A program made the translations under genes and the position numbers. DNA of 64,000 bases from Alphaproteobacteria bacterium (GTDB lineage Bacteria; Pseudomonadota; Alphaproteobacteria; UBA8366; Aestuariispiraceae): positions 248,001 through 312,000 of the forward strand of contig JANSXE010000002.1 of NCBI GenBank assembly GCA_024743195.1, in the 5' to 3' direction. Each line of letters starts with the position of its first letter. Position 1 is the first letter of the stretch. The notes under the pieces were generated by a model. That model saw only the letters and a program-made list of their open reading frames with translations. It was not told the DNA's origin and searched no databases. Shown in pieces: positions 31,035 to 40,621 of the stretch.

Positions 31035-31094
31035 AACTCCCCCGCCCGATGCAGATCTTCGCGCGGCCAACATGCCGCGAAACCGCGCGGCGCG

Positions 31095-32051
31095 CTAGCC
31101 TGCGCCCCCCTCCGGCGGGTCGCCGATCGGATCGCCGGGGTTGAGGCGCTCGCCGCGCAGGAACTCCTCGCCGCTGACCGGCTTGCGGCCCGGCCGCTGC
31201 ACGCGCAGCAGCTTGAGCGCCCCCTTGCCGCAGGCGACCCGCCCCTGCCGGTCGAGCACCGCGCCCGGGGCCGGCCAGCCGAGGCCGGCCGGCGCGATCT
31301 GGGCGGCCAGAAGCTTCACCGGCTCGCCGCCGCGCAGGAAGAAACAGCCCGGCCAGGGGGTGAGGCCGCGCACCTGCCGGTCGACCGCTTCGGCAGGTTG
31401 GGTCCAGTCGATCCGGCCTTCCGCCTTCTCCAGCTTGGCGGCGTAGGTGACGCCCTCCTCCGGCTGCGGCTGGGGCGAAAGCTGACCGCCGGCGAGGCCT
31501 TCCAGCGCTTCGACGACGAGCCGCGCGCCCAGAGGCGCCAGCGCGTCGTGGAGATCGCCCGCCGTCATCTGCGGCTCGATCGCCACCGGCTCCTCCAGGA
31601 TCACCGGGCCGGTGTCCAGCCCCTCCTCCATGCGCATGATGGAGACGCCGCTCTCCCGGTCGCCGGCGAGGATGGCGCGCTGGATCGGCGCGGCGCCGCG
31701 CCAGCGCGGCAACAGCGAGGCGTGGATGTTGAGGCAACCAAGCCGCGGCGCCGTCAGATAGGGCTTCGGCAGGATGAGCCCGTAGGCGACCACCACGGCG
31801 GCGTCCAGGCCGAGGCGCCGGAAGCTCTCGAAGATCTCCGGATCGCGCAGCGTGTCGGGATGGACGACCGGGAGGCCCAACGCGTCCGCGGCGCGGTGGA
31901 CGGCGGTCTTGCGCGGTTGCTGGCCGCGCCCGGCGGGCCGGGGCGGCTGGGTGTAGACCCGGCGCACGCGGTGGCCCGCCTCGACCAACGCCTTGAGCGC
32001 GGGGACCGAGAAGTCCGGGGTTCCCATGAAGGCGAGCGTGAGCGGGGCCAC
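31095..32051 (-). CDS. fmt: Methionyl-tRNA formyltransferase
   Basis: The 318-residue Fmt formylates initiator Met-tRNA with 10-formyl-THF. Visible signatures are [17 protein letters not shown] at the N terminus, the [21 protein letters not shown] active-site segment (N, H) and [15 protein letters not shown] with the catalytic Asp. The C-terminal domain follows with LTPWPGCFF. The start is GTG at 32051; no ATG precedes the homology. It lies 51 bp downstream of def on the same strand, the normal def-fmt operon. Confidence 0.97.
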   Translation of the reverse strand: MAPLTLAFMGTPDFSVPALKALVEAGHRVRRVYTQPPRPAGRGQQPRKTAVHRAADALGLPVVHPDTLRDPEIFESFRRLGLDAAVVVAYGLILPKPYLTAPRLGCLNIHASLLPRWRGAAPIQRAILAGDRESGVSIMRMEEGLDTGPVILEEPVAIEPQMTAGDLHDALAPLGARLVVEALEGLAGGQLSPQPQPEEGVTYAAKLEKAEGRIDWTQPAEAVDRQVRGLTPWPGCFFLRGGEPVKLLAAQIAPAGLGWPAPGAVLDRQGRVACGKGALKLLRVQRPGRKPVSGEEFLRGERLNPGDPIGDPPEGGAG

Positions 32052-32102
32052 GGGCGGCGCGCGTCCTTGTCTGTTGGGACCGGATCGACCGGCGGAGCCG
32101 CG

Positions 32103-32630
32103 CTATTCGGCGGCCTGCAGCCGGCCCTGTTTCTTGAGCTTCTGCAGCTTGCGCAGGATCATGGTGCGCTTGAGTTGCGAGATGTGGTCGACGAAGACGA
32201 CCCCGTCGAGATGGTCGATCTCATGCTGCAGGCAGGTGGCGAGCAGCCCCTCGGCCTTGATCTCTCGGGCCTCGCCGGTCTCGTCCAGATAGGCGATGCG
32301 CACCGCGGCCGGCCGCTTCACCTCGGCGAACTGATCGGGGAAGCTCAGGCAACCTTCCTCATAGGCCGCGAGGTCGTCGGACGTCTCCAGAATCTCCGGA
32401 TTGATCAGCTTCATAGGCTGCGGCGCCTCGCCCTCGCGGGCGACGTCGACCACCAGCATGCGCTTGGACACGCCGACCTGCGGCGCGGCCAGCCCGATGC
32501 CCGGCGCGTCGTACATGGTCTCCAGCATGTCGTCGAGCAGCCTGCGCTCCTCGTCGGTCACCGCCGCCACCGGCTGGGCCTTGCGCTTCAAGACCGGGTG
32601 GGGGGCGACCAGAATCGGCAAAATCGCCAT
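32103..32630 (-). CDS. def: Peptide deformylase
   Basis: The 175-residue metalloenzyme removes the N-formyl group from nascent proteins. All three active-site motifs are intact: GIGLAAPQVG, EEGCLSFPD and QHEIDHLDGVVF, with Cys and two His as metal ligands and Glu as base. The N-terminal part has the expected ILPILVAPHPVLK start. It leads the def-fmt operon and is divergent from rmuC with 149 bp between. Confidence 0.97.
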   Translation of the reverse strand: MAILPILVAPHPVLKRKAQPVAAVTDEERRLLDDMLETMYDAPGIGLAAPQVGVSKRMLVVDVAREGEAPQPMKLINPEILETSDDLAAYEEGCLSFPDQFAEVKRPAAVRIAYLDETGEAREIKAEGLLATCLQHEIDHLDGVVFVDHISQLKRTMILRKLQKLKKQGRLQAAE

Positions 32631-32779
32631 CGTCAGAGGCTCGTCTGTTTATCCCGGACCGTCTTGAGACGTTAGGTAAGCCCGGGATGCGCGCCGGTCA
32701 AGCAAGCGCGGCTTTCGCGCGCCCGCGAATCGCGCAACTCTTGCTCGCTCTCGCGACCGCCGCCCGAAAGGACGCCGCC

Positions 32780-34243
32780 ATGCCGGCCGAGCCCCTGCTG
32801 ATCGTGATCGCGCTCGCCGCCGCAGCGGCGGGGGCGGGGCTTGCGCTGTTGATCCGTCGGCCGGGGCGCGACATGGGCGCGCGCGAGGAGGCGGAGGCCC
32901 TGCGCGACCAACTGCATCAGGAGCAACTCGCCCACGGCGAGGCGCGCACCCGCCTGGAAGGCGCGGCCCAGCACCTGGCCGAAACGCAGGAGCGCACCGC
33001 CGCGCTGGAGCGCCGCCTCGAGGAGAAGGACGCCGAGCTGGCGCGCCGCCAGGAGGCGATCGCCCGCGCCGAACAGCGCCTGGCCGACCAGCAGGAGGCG
33101 CAGCAGGACTATGAGAAGCTGCGCGCCGAATACCAGGCCATGGCCAAGAGCAGCGTCAGCCAGATCGCCTCCGAGGTGTCGAACAAGCTGCTCGCCGACC
33201 ACAAGCGCGAGAACGAGGAATCCAAGAAACAGGCGGAGGAGCGCGTGAGCAAGGCGACCGCCGAGCTGCTGGAGCGGGTTCAGAAGATGGGCGAGCAGTT
33301 CCAGCGGGTCGACGAGCTGAGCCGCGACAACCGGGCGACCGTCGACCGGGTGCTGCGCGCGCTGTCCGCGCCCAACACGGCCGGGCACGCCGCGCAGACG
33401 ACGCTCGGCAACGTGCTGAAGGCGTTCGGCCTGACCGAGGGCCGCGACTTCGTGCTGGAATACACCGTCTCCGGCGGCGGCGAGGCGGGCGACGGCCGGC
33501 TGCGCCCCGACGCCGTGGTCTTCCTGCCGAGCGACACGGTCCTGGTGATCGACAGCAAATCCTCCAAGCACCTGTTGGAGCTGGCCGAGGCCGAGGAGCA
33601 GGGCGAGGGGGCGGTCGACGCCGCGCGCGAGCGCTTCAAGAAATCCATGCGCCAGCATCTCAAGGACCTGACGACCAAGGATTACCGCGCCGCCGTCGCG
33701 GCCGCCTTGCGCGCCGCCGACCGGCCGGCGGAGGCGCGCCAGGTACTGACCCTGATGTGGCTGCCGAACGAGGGAGCGGTGGAGAAGCTGGCCCACGCCG
33801 ACCCCCATTTCACGGGCAAGGCGGCGGAAGCGCAGATTTACGTCTCCGGACCCAGCGGCCTGTGGTCGGCGGTCGGCATCGCCGGCACGCGCATCCGCTT
33901 CGCCACGCAGCAGGACAATCTGGAAAAGCTGGCGCACGAAGCCGGCGATCTGGTCGAGCGGGTCTCGGTCATGCTCGAGCACGCCGGCAAGGTCGGCGCG
34001 CTGATCGGCCGCGCGCTGGAGAGTTACGACCGGATGGCCGGCTCCGCCAACGCCCGGGTGCGCCCGCGCATGATCAATATGGAGAAGCTGGGCCTCGCCC
34101 CGCCGGCCAAGGGCCTGCCGGAGCCGCTGCCGCGCTTCACCGTCCAGCGCGACGCGATCAGCGTCGAGGCGGAGCCGGTCGAGGGGTCCGACGCGTCCGG
34201 CCCCGCCGCGCCGCAGCTCTTCCCGCCGGACAAGCCGGGCTGA
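32780..34243 (+). CDS. rmuC: DNA recombination protein RmuC
   Basis: The 487-residue protein has an N-terminal membrane anchor (LLIVIALAAAAAGAGLALLI). A long coiled coil rich in Glu, Gln, Ala and Arg follows (about residues 35-190). The RmuC nuclease-like domain then has LRPDAVVFLPSDTVLVIDSKS, DYRAAVAAALR and MWLPNEGAVEKLA. RmuC limits DNA rearrangements in E. coli. GAAAGGA lies 9 nt before the ATG at 32780; the frame is open further upstream but without homology. Divergent to def. Confidence 0.93.
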   Translation: MPAEPLLIVIALAAAAAGAGLALLIRRPGRDMGAREEAEALRDQLHQEQLAHGEARTRLEGAAQHLAETQERTAALERRLEEKDAELARRQEAIARAEQRLADQQEAQQDYEKLRAEYQAMAKSSVSQIASEVSNKLLADHKRENEESKKQAEERVSKATAELLERVQKMGEQFQRVDELSRDNRATVDRVLRALSAPNTAGHAAQTTLGNVLKAFGLTEGRDFVLEYTVSGGGEAGDGRLRPDAVVFLPSDTVLVIDSKSSKHLLELAEAEEQGEGAVDAARERFKKSMRQHLKDLTTKDYRAAVAAALRAADRPAEARQVLTLMWLPNEGAVEKLAHADPHFTGKAAEAQIYVSGPSGLWSAVGIAGTRIRFATQQDNLEKLAHEAGDLVERVSVMLEHAGKVGALIGRALESYDRMAGSANARVRPRMINMEKLGLAPPAKGLPEPLPRFTVQRDAISVEAEPVEGSDASGPAAPQLFPPDKPG

Positions 34244-34304
34244 GACGTCTCACCGCGCCGCGAGCCGCTTGCGCGGGAGGGGCGCGTCGGGCGACCCTGC
34301 GGCT

Positions 34305-35690
34305 ATGCTTGAGGTTCTATCGGATCGCGTCTACCGACGGCTCTTCTCGGCCCAGGTGATCGCGCTTTTCGGCACGGGGTTGACCACGGTGGCGCTCAGT
34401 CTGCTCGCGTATGATCTGGCGGGCGGGAGCGCGGGCGTGGTGCTGGGGACTGCGCTGGCGCTGAAGATGGTCGCCTATGTCGCGATCGCCCCGCTGGTCG
34501 GCGCCGTCGCCCATCGGCTGCCGCGCCGGGGGCTGTTGGCGGCGCTCGACATCGCCCGGGCGGGCGTGGTGCTGTGCCTGCCGGTCGTGGAGGCGGTCTG
34601 GCAGGTCTATCTGCTGATCTTCCTGGTGAACGCCTTGGCGGCCGGTTTCACGCCGCTCTTCCAGGCGACGATCCCGGACGTGCTGCGCGAGGAGGCGCGC
34701 TACACCCGAGCGCTCTCGCTGTCGCGGCTGGCCTACGATCTGGAGAATTTGCTGAGCCCGAGCGCGGCGGCGCTGGCGCTCCTGGTCCTGACCTACGACG
34801 CGCTGTTCGTCGCCAACGCCGCCGCCTTCCTCGTCTCGGCGCTGCTGGTGCTGTCCTGCAGGCTGCCGGCCGCGCGCGCGCCGGAGCGCAGCGGCGGCTT
34901 CAAGGAGGCGCTCGGCTTCGGTCTGACGATCCATCTGCGCACGCCGCGCCTCAACGGGCTGCTGGCGCTGTCTCTGGCGGTGTCCGCGGCGGGGGCCATG
35001 ACCATCGTCAACACCGTGGTCCTGGTCCGCGGGGGCCTGGGCGGCGGCGAGAGCGAGACCGCCTTGCTGTTCGCCGCGGCCGGCGCGGGCTCGATGCTGT
35101 TGGCGCTGGCCGCGCCCAAGCTGCTGGAGCGCTGGTCGGACCGCCGCGTCATGCTGGCCGGCGGCGCGCTGCTGGCGGCCGGGCTCGCCGCGGGGGCCGG
35201 CGCGGCCTCGGCGGGCGCGCTCGGCTACGGCGCGCTGGGTGCGATCTGGTTCGCGCTGGGCGCCGGGGCCTCGATGGTCCAGACGCCGGCGGGCCGGCTC
35301 CTGCGGCGCTCCGCGCGCGAGGGCGACCGGCCGGCGCTGTTCGCTGCGCAGTTCGCGCTCTCGCATCTCTGTTGGCTCGCGGCCTATCCGCTGGCCGGGT
35401 GGCTGGGCGCGGCGGCGGGGCCTGCGGTCGCCTTCGCGGTTCTGGGCGCGGTCGCCGGCGGCGCGGCGGCGGCGGCGGCGCGGCTCTGGCCCGCGAACGA
35501 GCCCGAGGCGCTGACCCATCGCCACGGCGCCGTCGCGCACGAACATCTGCATGTTCACGACGCCCACCACCAGCATGCGCATGAGGGCTGGGAAGGCCCG
35601 GAGCCGCACAGCCACCCGCACCGTCACGCGCCGATCCGCCACACGCACCCGCTGGTGATCGATCTGCACCATCCGGTCTGGCCGCGCTAA
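34305..35690 (+). CDS. MFS transporter with histidine-rich C-terminal tail (possible metal exporter)
   Basis: The 461-residue protein has about twelve hydrophobic segments of an MFS (DHA3-like) fold, starting LFSAQVIALFGTGLTTVALS. The last 55 residues after LWPANEPEALT are strongly His-rich, with runs such as HEHLHVHDAHHQHAHEG and HSHPHRHAPIRHTH. Histidine-rich tails are known in nickel/cobalt exporters such as NreB and NrsD, so a divalent-metal efflux role is plausible but inferred. The tail could instead buffer metal. A bidirectional terminator follows at 35736. Confidence 0.8.
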   Translation: MLEVLSDRVYRRLFSAQVIALFGTGLTTVALSLLAYDLAGGSAGVVLGTALALKMVAYVAIAPLVGAVAHRLPRRGLLAALDIARAGVVLCLPVVEAVWQVYLLIFLVNALAAGFTPLFQATIPDVLREEARYTRALSLSRLAYDLENLLSPSAAALALLVLTYDALFVANAAAFLVSALLVLSCRLPAARAPERSGGFKEALGFGLTIHLRTPRLNGLLALSLAVSAAGAMTIVNTVVLVRGGLGGGESETALLFAAAGAGSMLLALAAPKLLERWSDRRVMLAGGALLAAGLAAGAGAASAGALGYGALGAIWFALGAGASMVQTPAGRLLRRSAREGDRPALFAAQFALSHLCWLAAYPLAGWLGAAAGPAVAFAVLGAVAGGAAAAAARLWPANEPEALTHRHGAVAHEHLHVHDAHHQHAHEGWEGPEPHSHPHRHAPIRHTHPLVIDLHHPVWPR

Positions 35691-35735
35691 GCCGGCCGCC
35701 GCCCGCCCGCACCCCGCCCGCGCCCCGCCACGCAG

Positions 35736-35762
35736 AAACCCCCGCCGGGCGGGCGGGGGTTT
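35736..35762. terminator. Bidirectional intrinsic terminator between MFS and infC
   Basis: AAACCCCCGCC (35736-35746) pairs with GGCGGGGGTTT (35752-35762) around a five-base loop. It is followed by T-rich sequence on the plus strand and by T on the minus strand. It lies in the converging gap between the MFS gene and infC, so it can stop both. Confidence 0.8.
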
Positions 35763-35802
35763 CGGGTCGCGGGGGTTTCGGGTCGCGGGGGTTTCGGGTC
35801 GG
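35755..35802. repeat. 16-bp tandem repeat, three copies
   Basis: GGGGGTTTCGGGTCGC recurs at 35755-35770, 35771-35786 and 35787-35802 (last base differs). The first copy overlaps the terminator's 3' arm, so only it has a pairing partner; the other copies are duplicated debris or alternative arms. Confidence 0.82.
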
Positions 35803-35842
35803 CGGCCTCTGATCGCGTGCTGTGGCCGCTGGGCGGCCGGCG

Positions 35843-36379
35843 TCAGCGCGGGGCCAGCACCATGACCATCTGGCGGCCTTCCATATTGGGATTCTGCTCG
35901 ACCTTGGCCTTCTCGGCCATGTCGTCGCGCACCCGGTTCAGCACCTCCAGACCCAGCTCCTGGTGGGCCAGTTCACGGCCGCGGAAGCGCAGGGTGACCT
36001 TCACCTTGTCGCCCTCGTCGATGAACTTGTGCATCGAGCGCATCTTCACGTCGTAATCGTGCTGATCGATGTTCGGCCGGAACTTGATCTCCTTGAGCTC
36101 GATCGTCTTCTGCTTCTTCTTGGCTTCGTTCTTCTTTTTCTGCTGCTCGTACTTGAACTTGCCATAGTCGAGAATCTTGCAGACCGGCGGGCTCGCCGTG
36201 GGCGAAACCTCGACCAGATCGAGGCCGGCGTCCACAGCGGCCTGCATCGCCTCCTCGACCGACATGACGCCGAGCTGTTCGCCGTTCTCGTCGATCACGC
36301 GCACCTCCGGCACGCGGATCTCCTGATTGACGCGCGGGCCCTCCTTGGTGGGGGGCGGAGCGTAGTGGGGTCGACGTAT
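35843..36379 (-). CDS. infC: Translation initiation factor IF-3, starting at a rare AUA codon
   Basis: The 178-residue IF-3 monitors initiator-tRNA pairing in the 30S P site. Its N domain shows [14 protein letters not shown], and the linker is basic ([17 protein letters not shown]). The C domain has [17 protein letters not shown] and [16 protein letters not shown]. No ATG, GTG or TTG lies at the expected start. The GTG at 36313 would cut off 22 conserved N-terminal residues. Instead ATA (36379-36377) stands 5 nt after GGGAGG and gives (M)[20 protein letters not shown] before VPEV. Rare start codons are a known autoregulation device in infC (AUU in E. coli). thrS lies upstream on the same strand. 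Confidence 0.93.
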   Translation of the reverse strand: MRRPHYAPPPTKEGPRVNQEIRVPEVRVIDENGEQLGVMSVEEAMQAAVDAGLDLVEVSPTASPPVCKILDYGKFKYEQQKKKNEAKKKQKTIELKEIKFRPNIDQHDYDVKMRSMHKFIDEGDKVKVTLRFRGRELAHQELGLEVLNRVRDDMAEKAKVEQNPNMEGRQMVMVLAPR

Positions 36380-36431
36380 GGTGTCCTCCCGGGGCCGTCT
36401 TTCAGGCCGCCTTGCCGTGTTTACCCGATGA

Positions 36432-36456
36432 AGGCCCGTCCGTCGCGGACGGGCCT
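36432..36456 (-). terminator. Perfect 11-bp hairpin between thrS and infC
   Basis: AGGCCCGTCCG (36432-36442) and CGGACGGGCCT (36446-36456) pair exactly with a 3-nt loop. On the minus strand it lies after thrS and before the infC leader. It is followed by TTCATC rather than a long T-run. It could terminate thrS partially or attenuate infC. The rest of the 188-bp thrS-infC gap shows no gene. Confidence 0.55.
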
Positions 36457-36567
36457 CAGGTCCTCCATGGGGAAAAGGCGGGCGACGAGGCCCGCGCGGG
36501 TTCCCCTCTCAATTTTGCGCCGGCGGCGGAGGGCGCGCGCCCGTCGCCTTCACGCCACGCGGCCGGC

Positions 36568-38511
36568 TCACGCGCCGCCCGGCGATCCGGCCTCGTCCTT
36601 AAGGATAGATATCGCCTCGTCAAGCGCAAGAATTTCCTGCGCTTTGCCGCCGAGGCGGCGCACGGCGACCGTGCCGTCCTCCGCCTCGCGCCGGCCGACC
36701 ACGAAGACGGCCGGAACCTTCGCCAGCGAATGCTCGCGAATCTTGGCCGTGATCTTCTCGTTGCGCAGGTCGGTCTCGACGCGCAGACCCGCCGCCCGAC
36801 AGGCTTCGGCGACCCGCTCGGCGTAGGGGTCGGCGTCGTTGGTGATCGTCGCGACCGTCACCTGCACCGGGGCGAGCCAGAGCGGGAAGGCCCCGCCATA
36901 CTGCTCGATCAGGATGCCGATGAAGCGCTCGAACGATCCCAGGATCGCCCGGTGCAGCATGACCGGCCGGTAGCGCTGGCCGTCCTCCGCCATGTAGCTG
37001 GCGTCCAGCCGCTCGGGCAGCACGAAATCGACCTGCAGGGTGCCGCACTGCCAGTCGCGGCCGATCGCGTCGCGCAGCACGAATTCGAGCTTCGGCCCGT
37101 AGAAGGCGCCCTCGCCGGGATTGAGCGCGTAGTCGGCGCCCGCCGCCTCCGTCGCGGCCTTGAGCGCATGCTCCGCCTTGTCCCAGACCGCGTCCTCGCC
37201 GGCGCGCACGGGCGGGCGGTCGGAGAACTTGATGCGCACGTCCTGGAAGCCGAAATCCCGATAGATCCCCATCAGAAGATCGATGAAGCGTTTCGTTTCG
37301 GATTCGATCTGGTCTTCCGTGCAGAAGATGTGGGCGTCGTCCTGGGTGAAGGCGCGCACCCGCATCAGGCCGTGCAGCGCGCCGTGCGGCTCGTAGCGGT
37401 GGCAGGAGCCGAACTCGCCCATGCGGATCGGCAGGTCGCGATAGCTCTTGATGCCCTGCTTGAAGACCTGCACGTGCCCGGGGCAGTTCATCGGCTTCAG
37501 CGCCAGATGGTGGGTGTCCTCGACGCGGCCGTCGCCGCCTTCGTCCACCTCGGCGATGAACATGTGCTCGCGGAATTTGTCCCAGTGGCCCGACTTCTCC
37601 CACAGCGCCCGGTCGACGAGCTGCGGCGTCTTGACCTCGACATAGCCGGCCGCGTCGAGCCGCTCGCGCATGTAGCGTTCGATCAGCCGATAGACGGTCC
37701 AGCCCTTCGGGTGCCAGAAGATCGAGCCCTGCGCCTCTTCCTGCATGTGGAACAGGTCGAGCTGCCGGCCGAGCTTGCGGTGGTCGCGCTTCTCCGCCTC
37801 CTCGAGCCGATGCAGATAGGCCTTCAGCTCCTTCTCGTCGCGCCAGGCGGTGCCGTAGATGCGCTGCAACTGAGGGCGCGCGGCGTCGCCGCGCCAATAG
37901 GCGCCGGCCAACTTCATCAGCTTGAAGGCCTTGCCCAACCGGCCGGTCGAGGGCAGGTGCGGCCCGCGGCACAGGTCGATCCAGTCGCCCTGCCGGTACA
38001 TCGTGATGTCCTCGCCCTCGGGCAGCTCCCAGACCCATTCGGCCTTGAAGTCCTCGCCCTTCTCGGCGAACAGCTCGGCCGCGTCCTCGCGGCTCCAGAC
38101 TTCGCGGGTGATCGGCACGTCGCGGTCGACGATCTCGCGCATGCGCGCTTCGATCGCCTCGAAATCCTCGGTCGAGAAGGGCTCGGCGCGATGGAAGTCG
38201 TAGTAGAAGCCGTCCTGCGTCGCGGGGCCGAAGGTGATCTGGGTCCCCGGGAACAGCTCCTGCACCGCCATGGCGAGCACATGGGCCGCGTCGTGGCGGA
38301 TCAACTCCAGCGCGGCGTCGTCCTGGCGGCGGATCAGCTCCAGTTTCGCGTCCCGCTCGACCGGGCGGTTCAGGTCCCACTCCCGGCCGTCGACGCGGGC
38401 CAGAACGGCCGCCTTGGCGAGGCCGGGCCCGATGTCCCGGGCGACGTCCAAAGGCGTCGCCGGGCCGTCATAGGTTTTCACGCTGCCGTCGGGAAGGGTG
38501 AAGGCGACCAT
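36568..38511 (-). CDS. thrS: Threonine-tRNA ligase
   Basis: The 647-residue ThrRS has an N-terminal TGS domain ([15 protein letters not shown]), an editing domain with [14 protein letters not shown] and DGFYYDFHR, and a class-II catalytic core. Core motifs include the zinc Cys in [43 protein letters not shown] and motif 3 near [16 protein letters not shown]. The C-terminal anticodon-binding domain begins [10 protein letters not shown]. The ATG at 38511 matches the family start; the frame is open to 38742 but that extension lacks homology. infC follows on the same strand after 188 bp, as in many bacteria. Confidence 0.97.
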   Translation of the reverse strand: MVAFTLPDGSVKTYDGPATPLDVARDIGPGLAKAAVLARVDGREWDLNRPVERDAKLELIRRQDDAALELIRHDAAHVLAMAVQELFPGTQITFGPATQDGFYYDFHRAEPFSTEDFEAIEARMREIVDRDVPITREVWSREDAAELFAEKGEDFKAEWVWELPEGEDITMYRQGDWIDLCRGPHLPSTGRLGKAFKLMKLAGAYWRGDAARPQLQRIYGTAWRDEKELKAYLHRLEEAEKRDHRKLGRQLDLFHMQEEAQGSIFWHPKGWTVYRLIERYMRERLDAAGYVEVKTPQLVDRALWEKSGHWDKFREHMFIAEVDEGGDGRVEDTHHLALKPMNCPGHVQVFKQGIKSYRDLPIRMGEFGSCHRYEPHGALHGLMRVRAFTQDDAHIFCTEDQIESETKRFIDLLMGIYRDFGFQDVRIKFSDRPPVRAGEDAVWDKAEHALKAATEAAGADYALNPGEGAFYGPKLEFVLRDAIGRDWQCGTLQVDFVLPERLDASYMAEDGQRYRPVMLHRAILGSFERFIGILIEQYGGAFPLWLAPVQVTVATITNDADPYAERVAEACRAAGLRVETDLRNEKITAKIREHSLAKVPAVFVVGRREAEDGTVAVRRLGGKAQEILALDEAISILKDEAGSPGGA

Positions 38512-38767
38512 GGCCTCGTTCGCTCCTTTCCAGTCCCGTCCACCAAACGGGGCTCTGTGCAAGGCGGGCCGGGGCGCCGCCCGCGGGCGGGGCTGCATCG
38601 GCCGATATCGCATGCGTCCTGTTGCCGTCCAGCCCGCGCCTCGCCCCAACCAAGGGCGGCGAACGCGGGCCGCGAAGCGCCGGTCGCTGCGGACCGGACG
38701 CCGCGGCTTGTAGCGGAAAGGGCGGCCGCCATCAACCGCCACCGGCCGCCGCCCTCAGTCCGCGGCG

Positions 38768-40444
38768 TCACCCGGGATCGTCCTCGGCCTTCGGGAGGGT
38801 CAGGATGGCCAGACAGCCGCCCTCCGGCCCGGCCCCCAGCCACAGGGCGCCGTTCTGGCCTTCGATCAGGCGCCTGGTGATCGCAAGGCCGAGCCCGGCG
38901 CCCTCGATCCCGCGAACCATCGCCTCTTCGCCCCGGACGAACGGATCGCCGAGCCGCTCGAGAACGCTTTCGGGGACCCCGGGCCCGTTGTCCATCACCA
39001 GGAGCCGCACGAAGGCGTCCGTCGCTTCGGTGCGCAACTCGACGGCCGCGTCCGGCGGTCCGTGCTTCAAGGCGTTCGACACCAGATTGTTGACGCACTG
39101 CATCAGCGCGGCGGGATCGGCGGCGGCGATCGCCGGTCGGCCGTCGGAGGTGAGGGCGAGCCGCTGATCGGCCGTCAGCAGCGGCCGGAAGGACCGCACG
39201 ACGTCGGCCGACAGGGTCTGCAGATCGACCGGCTGGATCTCGAAGGCGCTCTCCCCCTTCTCGATCCGCGTGATGTCCATCACGTCGTTCACGAGCCGCA
39301 GCAGCACCTCGCCGCTGGTCCGCACGCCGGCGATGTAGTCGTCGAGCTTCTCCGGCGCAAAGGCGGCGGCGCCGCGGCTCTCGATGAGTTCCGAGAAGCC
39401 GAGGATCGCATTCAGCGGCGTGCGCAGCTCATGGCTCATATTGGCGAGAAAGGCGTTCTTGGTCTCGTTCGCGCGCGCCGTCGCCTGAAGCTGCGCGCCC
39501 AGGGCGTCGAGCAGCCGATGCATCTCCGCGCGCGATCGCATGAGGTCGGTCAGATCGTGGAGGATCAGCGTGCGGCGCCGGATTCCCTCCAGATCGAACG
39601 TCGATTCGGACAGCTCCGCGAAAATCTCCGCACCGTCCGCGCGCACCACGCGATGGACGGCCGATGCGGGGCCCGCGCCCGCCTCAGCCTTCTCCGCGTC
39701 GGACGCCGGCTTGACGAACCGGTCGATGGGGCGGGCCGCGGCGGCCTCTTCCTCCAGGCCGAACAGCCGCGCCGCCGCGGGGTTGGCGCTGACGATCCGG
39801 TCGTCGTCGTCCAGGGTGACGATGCCGTCCGACGCGGTCTCGAGGATGGCGGCGCTGCGCCGCTTCTGAAGCGCGAAGTCGCGCATGAGACCCACCAGCA
39901 GCCCCAGCAGCACCACCCCCAACAGATTGCCGAGAAGCACGAACAGCCAGAAGCGGCGCACGATCTCCGACCCGGTCTCCCAGCCCTGCCCGATGAAAAA
40001 GGCCGGCGTCACGACGATCGTCCCCAGCAGCGCCAGGCCGGCGAAGCCCAAGGGCCCGGCCGGCCGATCCTTCATCGCCCGCCGGAACAGCAGCCCGGCC
40101 GCGAGATAGAGGAACGGACTCAGCGTCCCGCCGATCTGGAAGGCGCCGCCCAGCTCGTAGCGGGCGGCGGCGGCGATGGCGGCGGCGATCGACCCCGCCA
40201 GGGGGCCCGATAGAGAGGAGGCGATCAGCACCGGCGCCGCGCGGGTGTCGAAGGTCGCGCCCAGCGGCCCCTGGATCGGAAAGGAGATGACCAGCGCCGA
40301 GGCGACGCCGTAGGCGAGGCCCGTGAGGATCTGCCGGCGGCGGCTCGACGTCGACAGACCGAAGCGCACGACAACGACGAACACGCTGACCGCCGCAAGC
40401 GACAGCAGGCCGAGGTTCGCGATCAGATTCGCGACAAAATCCAT
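38768..40444 (-). CDS. LytS-type 5TM sensor histidine kinase (orphan)
   Basis: The 558-residue kinase has a membrane domain of six or so helices. It includes the 5TMR-LYT signature region, ATFDTRAAPVLIASSLSGPL with a following ARYELGG. A PAS domain starts near ILETASDGIVTLDDDDRIV. HisKA has LANMSHELRTPLNAI and the HATPase region has NNLVSNALKHG, DNGPGVP and GAGLGLAITRR. The ligand of this 5TM domain class is uncertain. No response regulator is encoded nearby, so its partner is unknown. Confidence 0.9.
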   Translation of the reverse strand: MDFVANLIANLGLLSLAAVSVFVVVVRFGLSTSSRRRQILTGLAYGVASALVISFPIQGPLGATFDTRAAPVLIASSLSGPLAGSIAAAIAAAARYELGGAFQIGGTLSPFLYLAAGLLFRRAMKDRPAGPLGFAGLALLGTIVVTPAFFIGQGWETGSEIVRRFWLFVLLGNLLGVVLLGLLVGLMRDFALQKRRSAAILETASDGIVTLDDDDRIVSANPAAARLFGLEEEAAAARPIDRFVKPASDAEKAEAGAGPASAVHRVVRADGAEIFAELSESTFDLEGIRRRTLILHDLTDLMRSRAEMHRLLDALGAQLQATARANETKNAFLANMSHELRTPLNAILGFSELIESRGAAAFAPEKLDDYIAGVRTSGEVLLRLVNDVMDITRIEKGESAFEIQPVDLQTLSADVVRSFRPLLTADQRLALTSDGRPAIAAADPAALMQCVNNLVSNALKHGPPDAAVELRTEATDAFVRLLVMDNGPGVPESVLERLGDPFVRGEEAMVRGIEGAGLGLAITRRLIEGQNGALWLGAGPEGGCLAILTLPKAEDDPG

Positions 40445-40564
40445 CGTCCCGCTCCCCCCGGGCGATCCGCGCCGACACGGCTCATCGGCGTCCTTGCCTA
40501 TGATTTACGCGGCCGGCCCGCGTTCGGATCGGACGCCCCGCCGTCGGACCGGCCCGCCAAAGCG

Positions 40565-40592
40565 AAGGGCCCGCGGCGAACCGCGGGCCCTT
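40565..40592 (-). terminator. Strong hairpin terminator downstream of the chemoreceptor gene
   Basis: AAGGGCCCGCGG (40565-40576) and CCGCGGGCCCTT (40581-40592) pair perfectly around a CGAA tetraloop. On the minus strand it follows the chemoreceptor stop at 40622 and precedes TTCGCTTTGG. It separates that gene from the LytS-type kinase. Confidence 0.75.
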
Positions 40593-40621
40593 GCTGTACA
40601 GCGTGACCGATCGGCGCGGCG

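Noticed and set aside
29598-32675. A 1025-codon plus-strand frame spanning three minus-strand genes
   Set aside because: It crosses the fmt, def and FMN-protein genes antisense, has no recognisable motifs and arises from stop-poor GC-rich DNA.
32687-32779. An N-terminal extension of RmuC
   Set aside because: No membrane or nuclease features and the better ribosome site is before 32780.
36412-38880. An 822-codon plus-strand frame over thrS
   Set aside because: Antisense to confident ThrRS, composition typical of shadows.
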